64,000 bases of DNA from CANJXF01 sp043775015 (GCA_043775015.1 JAYVSV010000094.1:1-64000); one strand, 5' to 3'. Shown: positions 8,462 through 17,726, counted from the first letter of the stretch. The notes: generated by a model not told the origin, from the letters alone. Made by a program: numbers and translations.

Positions 8462-9129
8462 GGCAACTCCGGAATGTAGCAGCCAACCGCGCGAGTGGTT
8501 GGATTCGTGACTGGCTTTCCGCCGAGGATCGAGATCAGCGCTTCGTCAAGCTCGTGTTGCGTTGGTGCTGGGCGCTCCTTCCCAAAATCAACATGGCGAT
8601 TATCAATGCGGCCTCGATACACCTCCCGCCCGTCAGGGAAAAACACAGCCACTTCAGGGGTTACACAAACCCCCGCTTTTTTAACCAGGGCATGTCGCGG
8701 ATCAAGCAGAACACCCAAAGACAATCGGTATTCTTTCGTATGCCTGGAGATCTCCGCAGGGCGCGTGTCCGGATCAGGATACACCAGCCAGAAAGCAATA
8801 CCTTGCGGTGCGTACTTAATAAACAGCCGCTGAATTTCCGGCGCATAACGATTCGAAATCGGACAATCGGTTCGGACAAAAACAAACACAATGGCCTTCG
8901 CATCCGTTGCCTGAAAAGGATTTAGAGGACGTTTTTTTAAATCAAACAGATCCGATATTCCGGCTGTTGAACCTAGACCTTCGCCCGCACGAACTACTTC
9001 ATGAACCTGTAAATTGGCGGCACTGCACCCAAACGAGGCTAAAATGGGAAGCATGAGTCCAAAGCATGCAAGACAAAAAACAAAATCAAAACACCCCAGA
9101 CGATTATTATTGCCGCAGGCGCTCTTCAT
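8458..9129 (-). CDS. Redoxin (AhpC/TSA-like) protein, exported
   Basis: The N-terminal 40 residues hold a hydrophobic segment ending at ASFGCSA, a possible weak lipobox or signal-peptide end. A thioredoxin-fold redoxin domain follows, with DCPISNRYAPEI carrying one active-site Cys and Ser in place of the resolving Cys, and the cis-Pro region CVTPEVAVFFPDG. Proteins of this type often sit with cytochrome c/copper monooxygenase proteins in PVC bacteria. It is the first gene of a two-gene operon with the monooxygenase-like gene and overlaps its start. Function beyond thiol redox chemistry is not inferable. Confidence 0.7.
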   Translation of the reverse strand: MKSACGNNNRLGCFDFVFCLACFGLMLPILASFGCSAANLQVHEVVRAGEGLGSTAGISDLFDLKKRPLNPFQATDAKAIVFVFVRTDCPISNRYAPEIQRLFIKYAPQGIAFWLVYPDPDTRPAEISRHTKEYRLSLGVLLDPRHALVKKAGVCVTPEVAVFFPDGREVYRGRIDNRHVDFGKERPAPTQHELDEALISILGGKPVTNPTTRAVGCYIPELP

Positions 9130-9234
9130 TTGAGGATATAATCAGAAAAGAAAAATGCTCTTGGGTCAATCTTCTTATAGGGTCAAATCCGATCGCGTCG
9201 CGACTTTTTACGGTGCCTGTCCATCCGTTCCGAC

Positions 9235-10881
9235 TCACCCGACACCGACAAGGCATTGCAGCAAATACGGCAGCAATTGTTTTTTGCGCGAGACGACACC
9301 GGGCAGTTCCCAGATATGAGGACCGTGCGCCGTGAAATTAATCCGCTGCAAAAAAGTCGCCTCACCGCACGCCATCAGCATGGAATTCTGCGTGTTGATA
9401 TCCGTGACGAGCAGCGCAGCGAACAGGAGATCTTTGTTGCGGCAGTGGCGGTCGAGCGCTTCGATCAACGCTGTTTGTTTTTCAGGCAAATGTGAAAAGC
9501 TAAGCTCCTCGATTTGCGAAACGGTGAAGCGCCGGTTGCCCTCCCCGTATTCCTTGCAATCAGCGGTGATCACCTGCCTCGGTGTCATGGTGAGCAAAGG
9601 CGACCCGACTGCAAAAATTTGTTCCGCAAGTTCGGTCGGATCGGTTTTCGCAATCGCAGAAAGATGATCCAGGATTTGTTTATCCACCCGAGTCGCCGTC
9701 GGGGACGAAAGATTCAGCGTGTCTGAAATTAATCCGGCCATGAGCAATCCGGCGATGTCCGGCGGAATCGGCACGTCCATTTGCTGATAGCAAAGCGCAA
9801 CAATTGTGCTCGTGGAACCGACAGGGTTATTCCAGAAATGGATGGGCGAATCGCTCGTGAAGCCGCCGAGCCGATGGTGATCGAGCACTTCTGTTATCGG
9901 AACTTTATCCGCGCCCGGAACCGCGTGCGCCAACTCGTTGTGATCGACCAGGATCAACCGGCGTGGAACAGGCTTGATAAAATCGCTCTTCGACAAAACG
10001 CCAACCAGCGCGCCTTGCTCGTCAATGATTGGAAACAAAAAGGCGGGCAGATTCGCCGCCTGTTCGCGCGCTACTTCCAGGAGCGTGTCCGGACCAAAGC
10101 TGGTGAATTCCGCGCCGACCATGTGATCGGCTCGCACGGCGCCACGCGCGAGCAAAACGGTCGTCGCGCTGTCGTGAGGCGAGCTGATGATCGTGACATC
10201 AGCCTCTTTTGCGGCGCGTTTGATGGTGCCCAAAACCGGCAGACCACCGGTGATAATAATCGCGCACACGTTGGATTCGATGGCGCGCATTTGAATGTCG
10301 TCGCGATCTCCCACGATCACTAAAACATGGTTGGGGCTGTGGCGTTCCAATCGTTTTGAAAATGTGTCCGCGTTCATCGCGCCGACCATTAAAACTTTTT
10401 CCGAAGGTTCAGACGGAACGTCGCCAACGAGTACGCTGCCGCCAAACGTTTGGACGATGCTGGCCAGTGAAGCGACAATGATACGGGCGTTGGCTGCTTC
10501 TTCGCGCGAAGGAAAAAGGTGATGACTGATCTTCGAAGATGACAGCAAACCGAGGCAACGGTTGTTCTCGTCGATGACCGGCAAGCCGCGCAATTGTTTC
10601 TGCTCGATGAGGAGAATGGCGTCGTAGATCGCGGAATCGGCTCGAACAGACATCACATTGCGCTCCATGACATCGCTGACGCGCGGGGAAACATCACTCA
10701 AGAAAACCGGTGCCTCGACGCCAAATTTTTCGAGCACAAAATTGATGCGCGCGTTCGTGTTTCCTGCGCGCGCGGCGATGACATCCGGGACGCCCAAAAG
10801 CTGTTTCAGCCGCGCATAACCGAGCGCGGAGCAAATGGAATCCATATCGGGATTCCGGTGACCAATGACAATTGTCTGCAT
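9235..10881 (-). CDS. ppaC: Manganese-dependent inorganic pyrophosphatase with CBS and DRTGG regulatory domains (family II)
   Basis: 548 residues from ATG 10881, chosen because the family starts MxTIVIGHRNPDMDS; an upstream in-frame ATG at 10944 adds 21 atypical residues. The metal motifs HRNPDMDS (residues 8-15) and LDHHRLGG are present, as is the DHHA2 C-terminal domain. Between them lie two CBS motifs (around ERNVMSVRADSAIYDAI and DEQGALVGVLSKSDF) and a DRTGG domain. In characterised clostridial homologues these bind adenine nucleotides and diadenosine polyphosphates to control pyrophosphate hydrolysis. Cytoplasmic. Divergent from the TrhO-RluA fusion gene, with 149 bp between the starts. 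Confidence 0.85.
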   Translation of the reverse strand: MQTIVIGHRNPDMDSICSALGYARLKQLLGVPDVIAARAGNTNARINFVLEKFGVEAPVFLSDVSPRVSDVMERNVMSVRADSAIYDAILLIEQKQLRGLPVIDENNRCLGLLSSSKISHHLFPSREEAANARIIVASLASIVQTFGGSVLVGDVPSEPSEKVLMVGAMNADTFSKRLERHSPNHVLVIVGDRDDIQMRAIESNVCAIIITGGLPVLGTIKRAAKEADVTIISSPHDSATTVLLARGAVRADHMVGAEFTSFGPDTLLEVAREQAANLPAFLFPIIDEQGALVGVLSKSDFIKPVPRRLILVDHNELAHAVPGADKVPITEVLDHHRLGGFTSDSPIHFWNNPVGSTSTIVALCYQQMDVPIPPDIAGLLMAGLISDTLNLSSPTATRVDKQILDHLSAIAKTDPTELAEQIFAVGSPLLTMTPRQVITADCKEYGEGNRRFTVSQIEELSFSHLPEKQTALIEALDRHCRNKDLLFAALLVTDINTQNSMLMACGEATFLQRINFTAHGPHIWELPGVVSRKKQLLPYLLQCLVGVG

Positions 10882-11030
10882 GCAGCGCACATCTATTCCT
10901 GTAAAACAGAGGTCAATCAAGCCTGCGCGGGATATTTGGCGCAAAGATTTTTCGCCGGTTTGGCCAAGCGCTTTCGTGAATGAAACCGGGCTGGCCTCAA
11001 ATCACTTTTCGGTTATCTTCCCGGCGTTCG

Positions 11031-12842
11031 ATGCCAAATTTTCATAACATTGCTGCGTACAAGTTTGTTCCACTGGCCGACTTGAGAATGCTTCGCGCCC
11101 GGATTCTTGCTCTCTGCAAAGGTTGGGAGCTGAAGGGTTCCATTCTGTTGAGTGAAGAGGGGATCAACTTGTTTGTCGCCGGCGTGCCGGAAAAAATAGA
11201 AATGCTTCTCAAAGAATTGAGAACCATTCCCGGGCTTGCCGAATTTCAAGTAAAGATCAGCGAGAGCGAACATCAACCGTTCAACCGGATGCTCGTGCGG
11301 ATCAAAAAAGAAATCATTGCGTTCGGGGTGGAAGGAATTGATCCAGCGCGCCGCACTTCACCAAAACTTTCTGCAAAAGTTTTGAAACAATGGCTGGATG
11401 AAGGGCGACCCGTGACGCTGCTCGATACGCGCAACGACTACGAAGTGAAGCTCGGCACCTTTCGAAATGCGCTGCCCGCAGGTATCGACAGCTTCCGCGA
11501 TTTCCCGAACGCTGTTCGTAAATTGCCTTCCGAAATGAAAGAGCAACCGATCGTGATGTTTTGCACGGGAGGAATTCGTTGCGAAAAAGCGGGGCCATTC
11601 ATGGAGCGCGAAGGGTTCAAAAATATTTTTCAGCTCGAAGGCGGCATTCTAAAATATTTTGAGGAATGCGGTTCGGCACATTACGACGGCGAATGTTTTG
11701 TCTTTGATCAACGTGTCGGCGTTGACCCGTCGTTGCACGAGACTGATTCGACCCAATGCTACAATTGCCAGACCCCGCTGAGCAAAGAGGAGCAACTCGA
11801 CGACCGTTACGTCCCCAACAAATCCTGCCAATATTGTTTCAAGAGGCCAGAGGAACAAATGGCGCTGAATATCACGAGCCGTCACGAAGCAATCCGCCGG
11901 GCTTTCACTCCGTTGCCGGGTAGCGCGCCTTACGACAATTTCAAATCAATCAATGTTCCAGAAAATTGCGATGGAAAAACGTTGTTGGATGCGCTTTGCC
12001 GCGTGGTGGTGAACGTGTCGAGCGAGAAATGGGAATCAGAATGCGCGCGCGGACTCTTGCTGGACATGAAAGGCGAGACGGTGACGGCAAATCGGATTGT
12101 TCGAGCGGGCGAACGTTTTCGACACAGGTTTCCAGACGTGACGGAGCCGGATGTGAATGCGCATGTGGAAATTTTGCACGAAGACGAGGCGCTGATCGTG
12201 ATGAACAAACCCGCGCCGTTGCCGATGCACGCGGGCGGGCGGTTTTATCGCAACACGCTGCAATATCTTCTCAACAAAATTTATCATCCACAAAAGCCGC
12301 ACCCGGCGCACCGGCTCGACGCCAACACCACGGGACTGGTTCTGGTGACACGCACGCGCCATTTTGCCGGAAAATTGCAACCGCAGTTCGAGCGGGGCAC
12401 TGTGAAAAAATGGTATCTCGTCCGCGTGCAAGGGACGCCGGAAGAAAATAGTTTCAGTTGCGAAGCACCCATCAGCAACGAGGCTGGCAAACTGGGTGCA
12501 CGCAATGTTGATTTCGAATCGGGACTAAGTGCCCGCACAGAATTCCGCGTGCTTTGCCGAAATACGGACAACACCACTTTGCTGGAAGCCCGTCCGCAAA
12601 CCGGACGAACGAATCAGATTCGCATTCACCTTTCGCACCTGGGTTTTTCCGTTTGTGGCGACAAGGTATATTTGCCTGACAATAAAATGGGCGAAACTCA
12701 AACGTTGTCGCTGACTGATCCACCGTTGTGTTTGCATGCGTGGCGAATTGCGTTCACGCATCCGTTGCACAAAACGCGCATGGAATTTTCTGCTCCAGTT
12801 CCAAAATGGGCTGGCAATTCCAACGAGCGGCGCGCTGAATAA
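11031..12842 (+). CDS. trhO: Fusion of tRNA uridine-34 hydroxylase (TrhO/YceA, rhodanese) and RluA-family pseudouridine synthase
   Basis: 603 residues. The N-terminal 280 match TrhO: a ferredoxin-like domain, a rhodanese domain with active-site C178 in FCTGGIRCEK, and a four-Cys zinc-type cluster (C243, C246, C266, C269). The C-terminal half is an RluA-type pseudouridine synthase with HRLDANTTG (catalytic D430) and the RTNQIRIH motif. TrhO makes 5-hydroxyuridine at the tRNA wobble position; the RluA part would isomerise an unidentified RNA uridine. The start at 11031 gives the family-like MPNFHNIAAYKF; an upstream ATG at 10980 is possible. birA begins 5 bp after the stop. Confidence 0.85.
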   Translation: MPNFHNIAAYKFVPLADLRMLRARILALCKGWELKGSILLSEEGINLFVAGVPEKIEMLLKELRTIPGLAEFQVKISESEHQPFNRMLVRIKKEIIAFGVEGIDPARRTSPKLSAKVLKQWLDEGRPVTLLDTRNDYEVKLGTFRNALPAGIDSFRDFPNAVRKLPSEMKEQPIVMFCTGGIRCEKAGPFMEREGFKNIFQLEGGILKYFEECGSAHYDGECFVFDQRVGVDPSLHETDSTQCYNCQTPLSKEEQLDDRYVPNKSCQYCFKRPEEQMALNITSRHEAIRRAFTPLPGSAPYDNFKSINVPENCDGKTLLDALCRVVVNVSSEKWESECARGLLLDMKGETVTANRIVRAGERFRHRFPDVTEPDVNAHVEILHEDEALIVMNKPAPLPMHAGGRFYRNTLQYLLNKIYHPQKPHPAHRLDANTTGLVLVTRTRHFAGKLQPQFERGTVKKWYLVRVQGTPEENSFSCEAPISNEAGKLGARNVDFESGLSARTEFRVLCRNTDNTTLLEARPQTGRTNQIRIHLSHLGFSVCGDKVYLPDNKMGETQTLSLTDPPLCLHAWRIAFTHPLHKTRMEFSAPVPKWAGNSNERRAE

Positions 12843-12847
12843 TTTCA

Positions 12848-13828
12848 ATGTCACTTGATGCCGCCATTTTAACTGCGTTGCGCCTTCCGAAAACCGGCGC
12901 GGTTTCCGGCGCGGAACTTTCCCAGAAACTTGGCGTGAGTCGCGCCGCGATCTGGGCGCGTGTGGAAGAATTGCGCTCACTCGGTTACGACATCGAAGCC
13001 AGCCCGCATTTGGGTTATCGACTGGTCAGCGTCCCAGATGTTTTGCATGCCGACGATCTGCATTCCAGACTGCCTAATGTAAAAGTGGTTGGCCGTGACA
13101 TTCGGGTTTTTCAGGAAACAACTTCCACTAACGACGTTGTTGAAAAGCTGGCGCGCGACGGGGTCAAAGAAGGCGTCGTTGTTTTTGCGGAATCGCAGAC
13201 CAAAGGCCGTGGGCGTCTTGGGCGAAAATGGATTTCTCCCGAGAAAAGGGGTTTATGGTTTTCTGTCTTGTTGCGCCCGAATCTTCGACCTCAGGCCGCC
13301 ACGCAACTCACTGTCGCTGCCGCCACAGCGTTGGCGCGCGCGATTTCTGCGCAAACCAACCTCGCGCCGGAAATAAAATGGCCCAACGACATTTTGATCA
13401 AAGGCAAGAAAGTTGCAGGAATTCTCACGGAACTTTCCGCTGAATTGGACCAGGTGAAATATTTGATTTTGGGAATCGGCGTTGATGTGAATTTGAACGC
13501 AAGTGAATTTCCTTCAGATGTTCGCAAGCTCGCGACTTCGTTGAAAATTGAAACCGGACGAACGATCAATCGTGCCGAACTTGCCGCCGCCATTCTTACT
13601 GAATTGGACACCGATTACGCGAGGATTTGCGCGGGGCAATTTGAGGCGCTGGCGGACGAATGGGAGGAGCGCTGCACAACCATCGGACACAATGTAGTGA
13701 TCCGAGTGGGCGACCGTTCCATTCAAGGACGCGCTGAATCGCTCGACTCGGATGGCGCGCTTTTGATTCGGACGCAGCATGGACGCTTGGAGCGGATTAT
13801 TGGCGGCGATGTCAGCGTGGAGAAATAA
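12848..13828 (+). CDS. birA: Biotin--[acetyl-CoA-carboxylase] ligase, BirA with HTH domain
   Basis: 326 residues, the length of bifunctional BirA. A winged HTH (residues ~15-60, ELSQKLGVSRAAIWARVEEL) precedes the ligase core with GRGRLGRKW (biotinyl-AMP loop) and KWPNDILIKGKKVAGIL. The C-terminal SH3-like domain is present. It attaches biotin to carboxylase carrier protein, and the HTH suggests it also represses biotin genes, though no biotin operon is in this window. Its start is 5 bp downstream of the TrhO-RluA stop, so it is probably cotranscribed. Converges on the 13936 gene. Confidence 0.92.
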   Translation: MSLDAAILTALRLPKTGAVSGAELSQKLGVSRAAIWARVEELRSLGYDIEASPHLGYRLVSVPDVLHADDLHSRLPNVKVVGRDIRVFQETTSTNDVVEKLARDGVKEGVVVFAESQTKGRGRLGRKWISPEKRGLWFSVLLRPNLRPQAATQLTVAAATALARAISAQTNLAPEIKWPNDILIKGKKVAGILTELSAELDQVKYLILGIGVDVNLNASEFPSDVRKLATSLKIETGRTINRAELAAAILTELDTDYARICAGQFEALADEWEERCTTIGHNVVIRVGDRSIQGRAESLDSDGALLIRTQHGRLERIIGGDVSVEK

Positions 13829-13935
13829 GTTGCTGGGTGAAAGCGCAGCAACTCCACGCCGATTACTACAGCATTTTCTTCACGCACGATCCCAATTTTA
13901 AATTCCTTCAGCTTATCGTTGTGGTGCAGAGTCGA

Positions 13936-14646
13936 TCAATTAACACCTAGCGGTTTTCTGGGAAGGCGCGGCGGTGCATTGGTTCGCAAAAACATGGTGG
14001 CTTTCGTACGCTTTCTGAATTCGGATTCGAGTTCCGGTTCCACGTCAATTTTCAATGGTGTCGCTACTGTGTTGGTTCGGGCGAAAGAGAGGTACAAACC
14101 GACTACGCGTTTCTCCTGAGTATTGATCTCCACTCTCACTTCACTATGGCCGTCAGAGTTGAAGTCTTTGATGGGTTGCCATTTCACGCGGCAATACGAG
14201 ATGTGACCGCCTAAATCCGGGTTATATGGCCCGGTGATCTCGGGTGTGGTATCCGTGCGAGTCACTTCTGGCGAGTAACCAAGCTTGAGCAATTTTTCCT
14301 TTGCAAATGCTACGATTTCGTTTGTCGTCATTCGTGTTTTGCCCAAATAGCGCGGGAGATTTGCCACCAAGTCCTCTTGCTCGGAAAACCAGTTGGTTGC
14401 AGACGTAAAACTGCTCACAAAGCCGTGCTCATCGAAGAAAAACCAGTAGTGATTCGTCAACACGACTGAACCCGCTAGATGCCTTTTATATGGATTCGGA
14501 CTAAATTTTAACACTTGCGCTGCGGTAATTGGCTGTGGGATGGGCAATTCCAATTTTTTAGAAAAATCAGAAACGTGCGGGAGTATGGCTATGAGCAAGG
14601 CATTTGAATATGTGGCTGTAATGTGCATGAGTTGTTCCATAATCAC
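13936..14646 (-). CDS. Uncharacterised protein, paralogue of the neighbouring 14709-15449 gene
   Basis: About 236 residues with no family I recognise. It shares long stretches with its neighbour: VSDF.KKLELPIPQP near residue 30, MTTNEI..FA.E.L.KLGY in the middle, EPELE.(D/E)(F/Y)RKRT and the C-terminal TNAPPR.P.KPLG. There is no signal peptide or membrane segment, and no catalytic motif stands out. It is the last gene of a probable three-gene operon headed by the secreted protease-like gene, with 62 bp to the gene before it. It converges on birA. Confidence 0.7.
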   Translation of the reverse strand: MIMEQLMHITATYSNALLIAILPHVSDFSKKLELPIPQPITAAQVLKFSPNPYKRHLAGSVVLTNHYWFFFDEHGFVSSFTSATNWFSEQEDLVANLPRYLGKTRMTTNEIVAFAKEKLLKLGYSPEVTRTDTTPEITGPYNPDLGGHISYCRVKWQPIKDFNSDGHSEVRVEINTQEKRVVGLYLSFARTNTVATPLKIDVEPELESEFRKRTKATMFLRTNAPPRLPRKPLGVN

Positions 14647-14708
14647 CTCATCTGTTAAAACTCAACGGTCTCAGATCCCAATTTCCGAACACCTCGTGCA
14701 ACTCTTAG

Positions 14709-15449
14709 TTAAGGCTTAACCGCGCCAAGAGGTTTTAGTGGAATGCGCGGTGGAGCGTTGGTGCGGATAAACATTGTGCCTTGAGTTCGCTTTCGGTAAT
14801 CCCGTTCCAGTTCCGGCTCGATGTTCAGTTTGGGATTGGGCCGCTGGAAATAGCCTCCGGACAGTGAAAGGCGAGCGATTTGTTTCTTTTCTGCATTGAT
14901 GTCTATGGTGATGTAATTGCCTGTTTCGTCATCTCTCCATTCCACGAGGCAAAAGGGAACGTTGTTGCCCCGAACTTTGTATGGCCCGTCGAAAAGGGTT
15001 GGAGGAACATCGGTATGCAGAGCTTTGGGATCGTAGCCGAGCTTATGGAGGGCCCCGCGCGCAAATTCAATCATCTCATTGGTGGTCATGTTCACCGGCC
15101 CATACATGCTTGCCAGCCATGGATCCAATTTCTCCTGCTCGCCGTATTCAAATTCGTGCGGAGTAAAGTTGGCATCTTTGTATGCCTGAAAGTTGTTGAT
15201 GTGACCTCCGTCAAAGCAAAAGCGATCTCCGTTGGTCAGGGTCAACACGCCCGCAACGTAATCCTTGATTGGGTACGGGAAAAACTTCTGGACTTGAGAT
15301 ACGGTAACCGGTTGGGGAATCGGCAAATCCAGTTTCCTGGCAAAGTCCGAAACATTGGTCAAGACGAGCATGAGCACCGCGTTGGAATACGTGACAGTCA
15401 TGTGAATCAGCTTGTCCGTCGGAATGAGTTTTAGAAGGAATGGTTCCAT
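14709..15449 (-). CDS. Uncharacterised protein, paralogue of the 13936-14646 gene
   Basis: 246 residues. It aligns along its length with the next gene downstream, so the pair arose by tandem duplication that has since diverged. Shared landmarks are TYSNA(V/L)L, VSDFA.KLDLPIPQP, MTTNEMIEFA and FIRTNAPPRIPLKPLG. No signal peptide, no membrane segment and no recognised domain. Its ATG lies 9 bp after the stop of the 15459 gene, pointing to one transcript. A role as partner, inhibitor or substrate of the upstream protease-like protein is only a guess from position. Confidence 0.7.
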   Translation of the reverse strand: MEPFLLKLIPTDKLIHMTVTYSNAVLMLVLTNVSDFARKLDLPIPQPVTVSQVQKFFPYPIKDYVAGVLTLTNGDRFCFDGGHINNFQAYKDANFTPHEFEYGEQEKLDPWLASMYGPVNMTTNEMIEFARGALHKLGYDPKALHTDVPPTLFDGPYKVRGNNVPFCLVEWRDDETGNYITIDINAEKKQIARLSLSGGYFQRPNPKLNIEPELERDYRKRTQGTMFIRTNAPPRIPLKPLGAVKP

Positions 15450-15458
15450 AGGTCAGAG

Positions 15459-17438
15459 TTAGTTGTGTTGATTTGGCCCCAAATCTACGCAGCCAAAAAC
15501 GGTTAGATGCTTTGGGTTAATGTCGTTCCATCCGGCTGGACCTTGGGTCTTGGCGTCATTAAGACATTGTCGAAGTCCTCTGCCCGTTGTTAACCATAAG
15601 AATTGAAAGTTCTGAATAAATTTCCAGTGATCGGTATCGACCAAGTGATTGGCATAACCCCCAGTTGGTGATTTATTCCAGCCGACAAAAGCCGAACGGC
15701 GCAGGCCTGCATTATCGTAATGGGTGTGCGGCAGGTTTTCCTTCTGAATAATGCCAAAGGCTTCTGGCAAATGGCCGTTCGCAGTTTCACAGCCATCCAA
15801 AAAAACGAACCGGAAACCGTGGCGATTGGTCTGTCCTTGCGGCACGGTGCGCAGAACGCTCTCAATCTCTGCTTGCGTAATGAAAACATTAGTGTCGGTG
15901 GCGTTGTAGCCGATGCCCTTGGTGCTGCCATGACCGGAGTAGAACAAATTGCGTGAATTGGGGGCGTAGAGCGCCTGTCGAAATGTCTGCCAATTGGAAA
16001 CTTCCAAATTGTGATTATAGTGAATCCGAAAAGCCTCGCCATACGAATGCGTGGGGAGCACGGTCAAACCAAATCCTTCCGCCATGCCAACAAAACCATC
16101 AGTCATGGTGTCAAGATTATCACCGCCAACCCAATCTCCCCAGAACAATTGGTTTGCGACCACCCAGTCGCCTCGCGCAGCCCACTTATCCCAGTTTTTG
16201 AGGATTTTCGGAGTGACGGCAGTTTCACTGCCTGTCGGCTGCGGGCCATTGCCCGAATTTTGCCCAGTGTCGAAAAAGGTCTGCACGACGAATTCAAAGT
16301 AAGGTTCATTGGCGTAAGATTGGTAGGTCGGAGGCGGACCCGCCAGATTCCAAACGATTTCAATGTTCCCATCATAAGTGTGGCCGCCGAAAGTGCCGAT
16401 GTAGCCGGAGTCGCCGCCATACACATCAATATACCAGTCCGCATTGGTGTGCGCCGATTGCACTGCGATGTAAAGCGAGTCATACTCCTGTCCGAACTGC
16501 GGCATCCAGTTAGGAAAAGAAATTTCGTTATAGACATTGATGCTCAGCGGCAGAGAAGTGGCTTGGTAATACGGATTATTGGCTCCCGAAATGTACCAAG
16601 AAGCGTTGGCTGAAATTTGATGCACACCGTTGCTCATTTGCTTCGTGTCCATGACCAGTTGAAGTGGGGCTTGAAAGGGCGGCGAAACTATGGAGACATC
16701 GCTGACCGGCACGCCTTCTTCCGTCAAACTCAAGTTGTCCAATTGTCCGCTACCATTCCCAGCTTCAACCGGAATCGTGACGATGCCGGAAAGGTTCATT
16801 CCGTTTGTAATGCCGATGAGATGAACGCCATTGCGAACGACCTTATAAAATCCTGTATCCAGCGCGGGATCTGATCCGTCACCACCCGTCGGCTGAGGGC
16901 CATCGGACTGGACATCATCCACGGACTGGAGATTGGCGGACAAACCGCGGATTATCCCTTTGCCACTTGTCCATTCGTCAGTGGATGGGTCAATTAGAAA
17001 ATAGTTTGAAAAATCAAAGCCTGGCGGATAGATCGCAATCGGCGATGCATTACCGGAGCCATCTGCTGGTATGGCCATTGGCAGGGACTCCCACGCGACC
17101 ACTATTGCCTCTGAATCATATCCGTCTCCACTCGCAGACATTGCAGAAAACGAGCCGCCGCCGCAGTTCGGATGCTGCACAATATTGGAATGAACGAAGA
17201 GTGTCAGATTCGTTCCATTGTCGGCAGGCATATAATTTGTGAGGGTTTGCCAAGGTGTGATAGGGTCAAGCGTTGGGCGATATTGTACGATGTAAGTTTC
17301 GGTGTTAGTGCTGGGCCAGGACAAAATGACATGGCTGCACTGCACAGACAACTTGAGTCCTTCGATCGCAAACGTCTGGTCGGCGAAAGCGAGAATCACT
17401 GCAACCGCAACGACGATTCCTTTGATGACTGTTTTCAT
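15459..17438 (-). CDS. Secreted protein with C-terminal caspase/gingipain-like His-Cys dyad
   Basis: 659 residues with a signal peptide (residues 1-24) and a long beta-rich middle part. A fibronectin-like segment near the N-terminus reads LSWPSTNTETYIVQYRP. The C-terminal ~180 residues show the two motifs of clan CD peptidases: a hydrophobic strand ending YSGHG (H503) and another ending FLDGCETA (C550), 47 residues apart. In caspases, gingipains and CHAT proteins these are the catalytic His and Cys. The domain is annotated from this pattern only. It heads a three-gene operon divergent from an XRE regulator with operator-like repeats between them. Confidence 0.7.
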   Translation of the reverse strand: MKTVIKGIVVAVAVILAFADQTFAIEGLKLSVQCSHVILSWPSTNTETYIVQYRPTLDPITPWQTLTNYMPADNGTNLTLFVHSNIVQHPNCGGGSFSAMSASGDGYDSEAIVVAWESLPMAIPADGSGNASPIAIYPPGFDFSNYFLIDPSTDEWTSGKGIIRGLSANLQSVDDVQSDGPQPTGGDGSDPALDTGFYKVVRNGVHLIGITNGMNLSGIVTIPVEAGNGSGQLDNLSLTEEGVPVSDVSIVSPPFQAPLQLVMDTKQMSNGVHQISANASWYISGANNPYYQATSLPLSINVYNEISFPNWMPQFGQEYDSLYIAVQSAHTNADWYIDVYGGDSGYIGTFGGHTYDGNIEIVWNLAGPPPTYQSYANEPYFEFVVQTFFDTGQNSGNGPQPTGSETAVTPKILKNWDKWAARGDWVVANQLFWGDWVGGDNLDTMTDGFVGMAEGFGLTVLPTHSYGEAFRIHYNHNLEVSNWQTFRQALYAPNSRNLFYSGHGSTKGIGYNATDTNVFITQAEIESVLRTVPQGQTNRHGFRFVFLDGCETANGHLPEAFGIIQKENLPHTHYDNAGLRRSAFVGWNKSPTGGYANHLVDTDHWKFIQNFQFLWLTTGRGLRQCLNDAKTQGPAGWNDINPKHLTVFGCVDLGPNQHN

Positions 17439-17452
17439 ATTTTTCGATTCTT

Positions 17453-17683
17453 CTATTTTTTCCGGCTGAGCCTTCGTCGAGTCGCAAGGTCGAGTTTTGA
17501 TACTTTTTCAAGAGGCAGCTTAAATTGAGTTACGATAGAGAATTGCTCCGGCTGTTTCTTCAATCCGTCCTCATTTGTTTTTATTAAGAAAAGTCGTTCC
17601 CAAGAAATGAAATCGTCTGACTCGCTCATTACGATGACATCCAACTGGATTCCGAATTTTTCGTCAAGCGTAAAATGGAACAA
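17453..17683 (-). CDS. Possible small leader ORF ahead of the protease-like gene
   Basis: 76 codons from a TTG at 17683, ending 14 bp before the ATG of the protease-like gene on the same strand. The predicted product is a mixed, soluble-looking sequence (DVIVMSESDDFISWERLF). No family is recognised. The TTG start lies inside the operator-like repeat, and a later ATG (in VIVMSES) could be used instead. It may be only an untranslated leader. Confidence 0.25.
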   Translation of the reverse strand: MFHFTLDEKFGIQLDVIVMSESDDFISWERLFLIKTNEDGLKKQPEQFSIVTQFKLPLEKVSKLDLATRRRLSRKK

Positions 17684-17705
17684 CTGTTCCTAGAACTATT
17701 GTTCC
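17677..17705. promoter_or_regulatory. Tandem operator-like repeats upstream of the XRE gene
   Basis: Two 14-bp sites, GGAACAACTGTTCC (17677-17690) and AGAACTATTGTTCC (17692-17705), stand 15 bp apart centre to centre. Each is an inverted repeat of the form RGAAC-N4-TGTTCC. They end 21 bp before the XRE start codon and lie in the divergent interval shared with the protease-like operon. This is the usual arrangement for a self-regulating XRE/controller protein; binding itself is inferred. Confidence 0.6.
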
Positions 17706-17726
17706 GTCGGTTGGCAAATTGGCGAA

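Noticed and set aside
10980..11030. Earlier in-frame ATG for the TrhO-RluA gene
   Set aside because: The extra 17 residues do not match the TrhO N-terminus, which begins at the 11031 ATG.
13846..13951. Short plus-strand frame after birA with protein-like composition (LHADYYSIFFTHDPNFKF)
   Set aside because: About 35 codons, no start with ribosome-binding site and no family; it overlaps the end of the convergent gene. Could be another small relic but cannot be supported.
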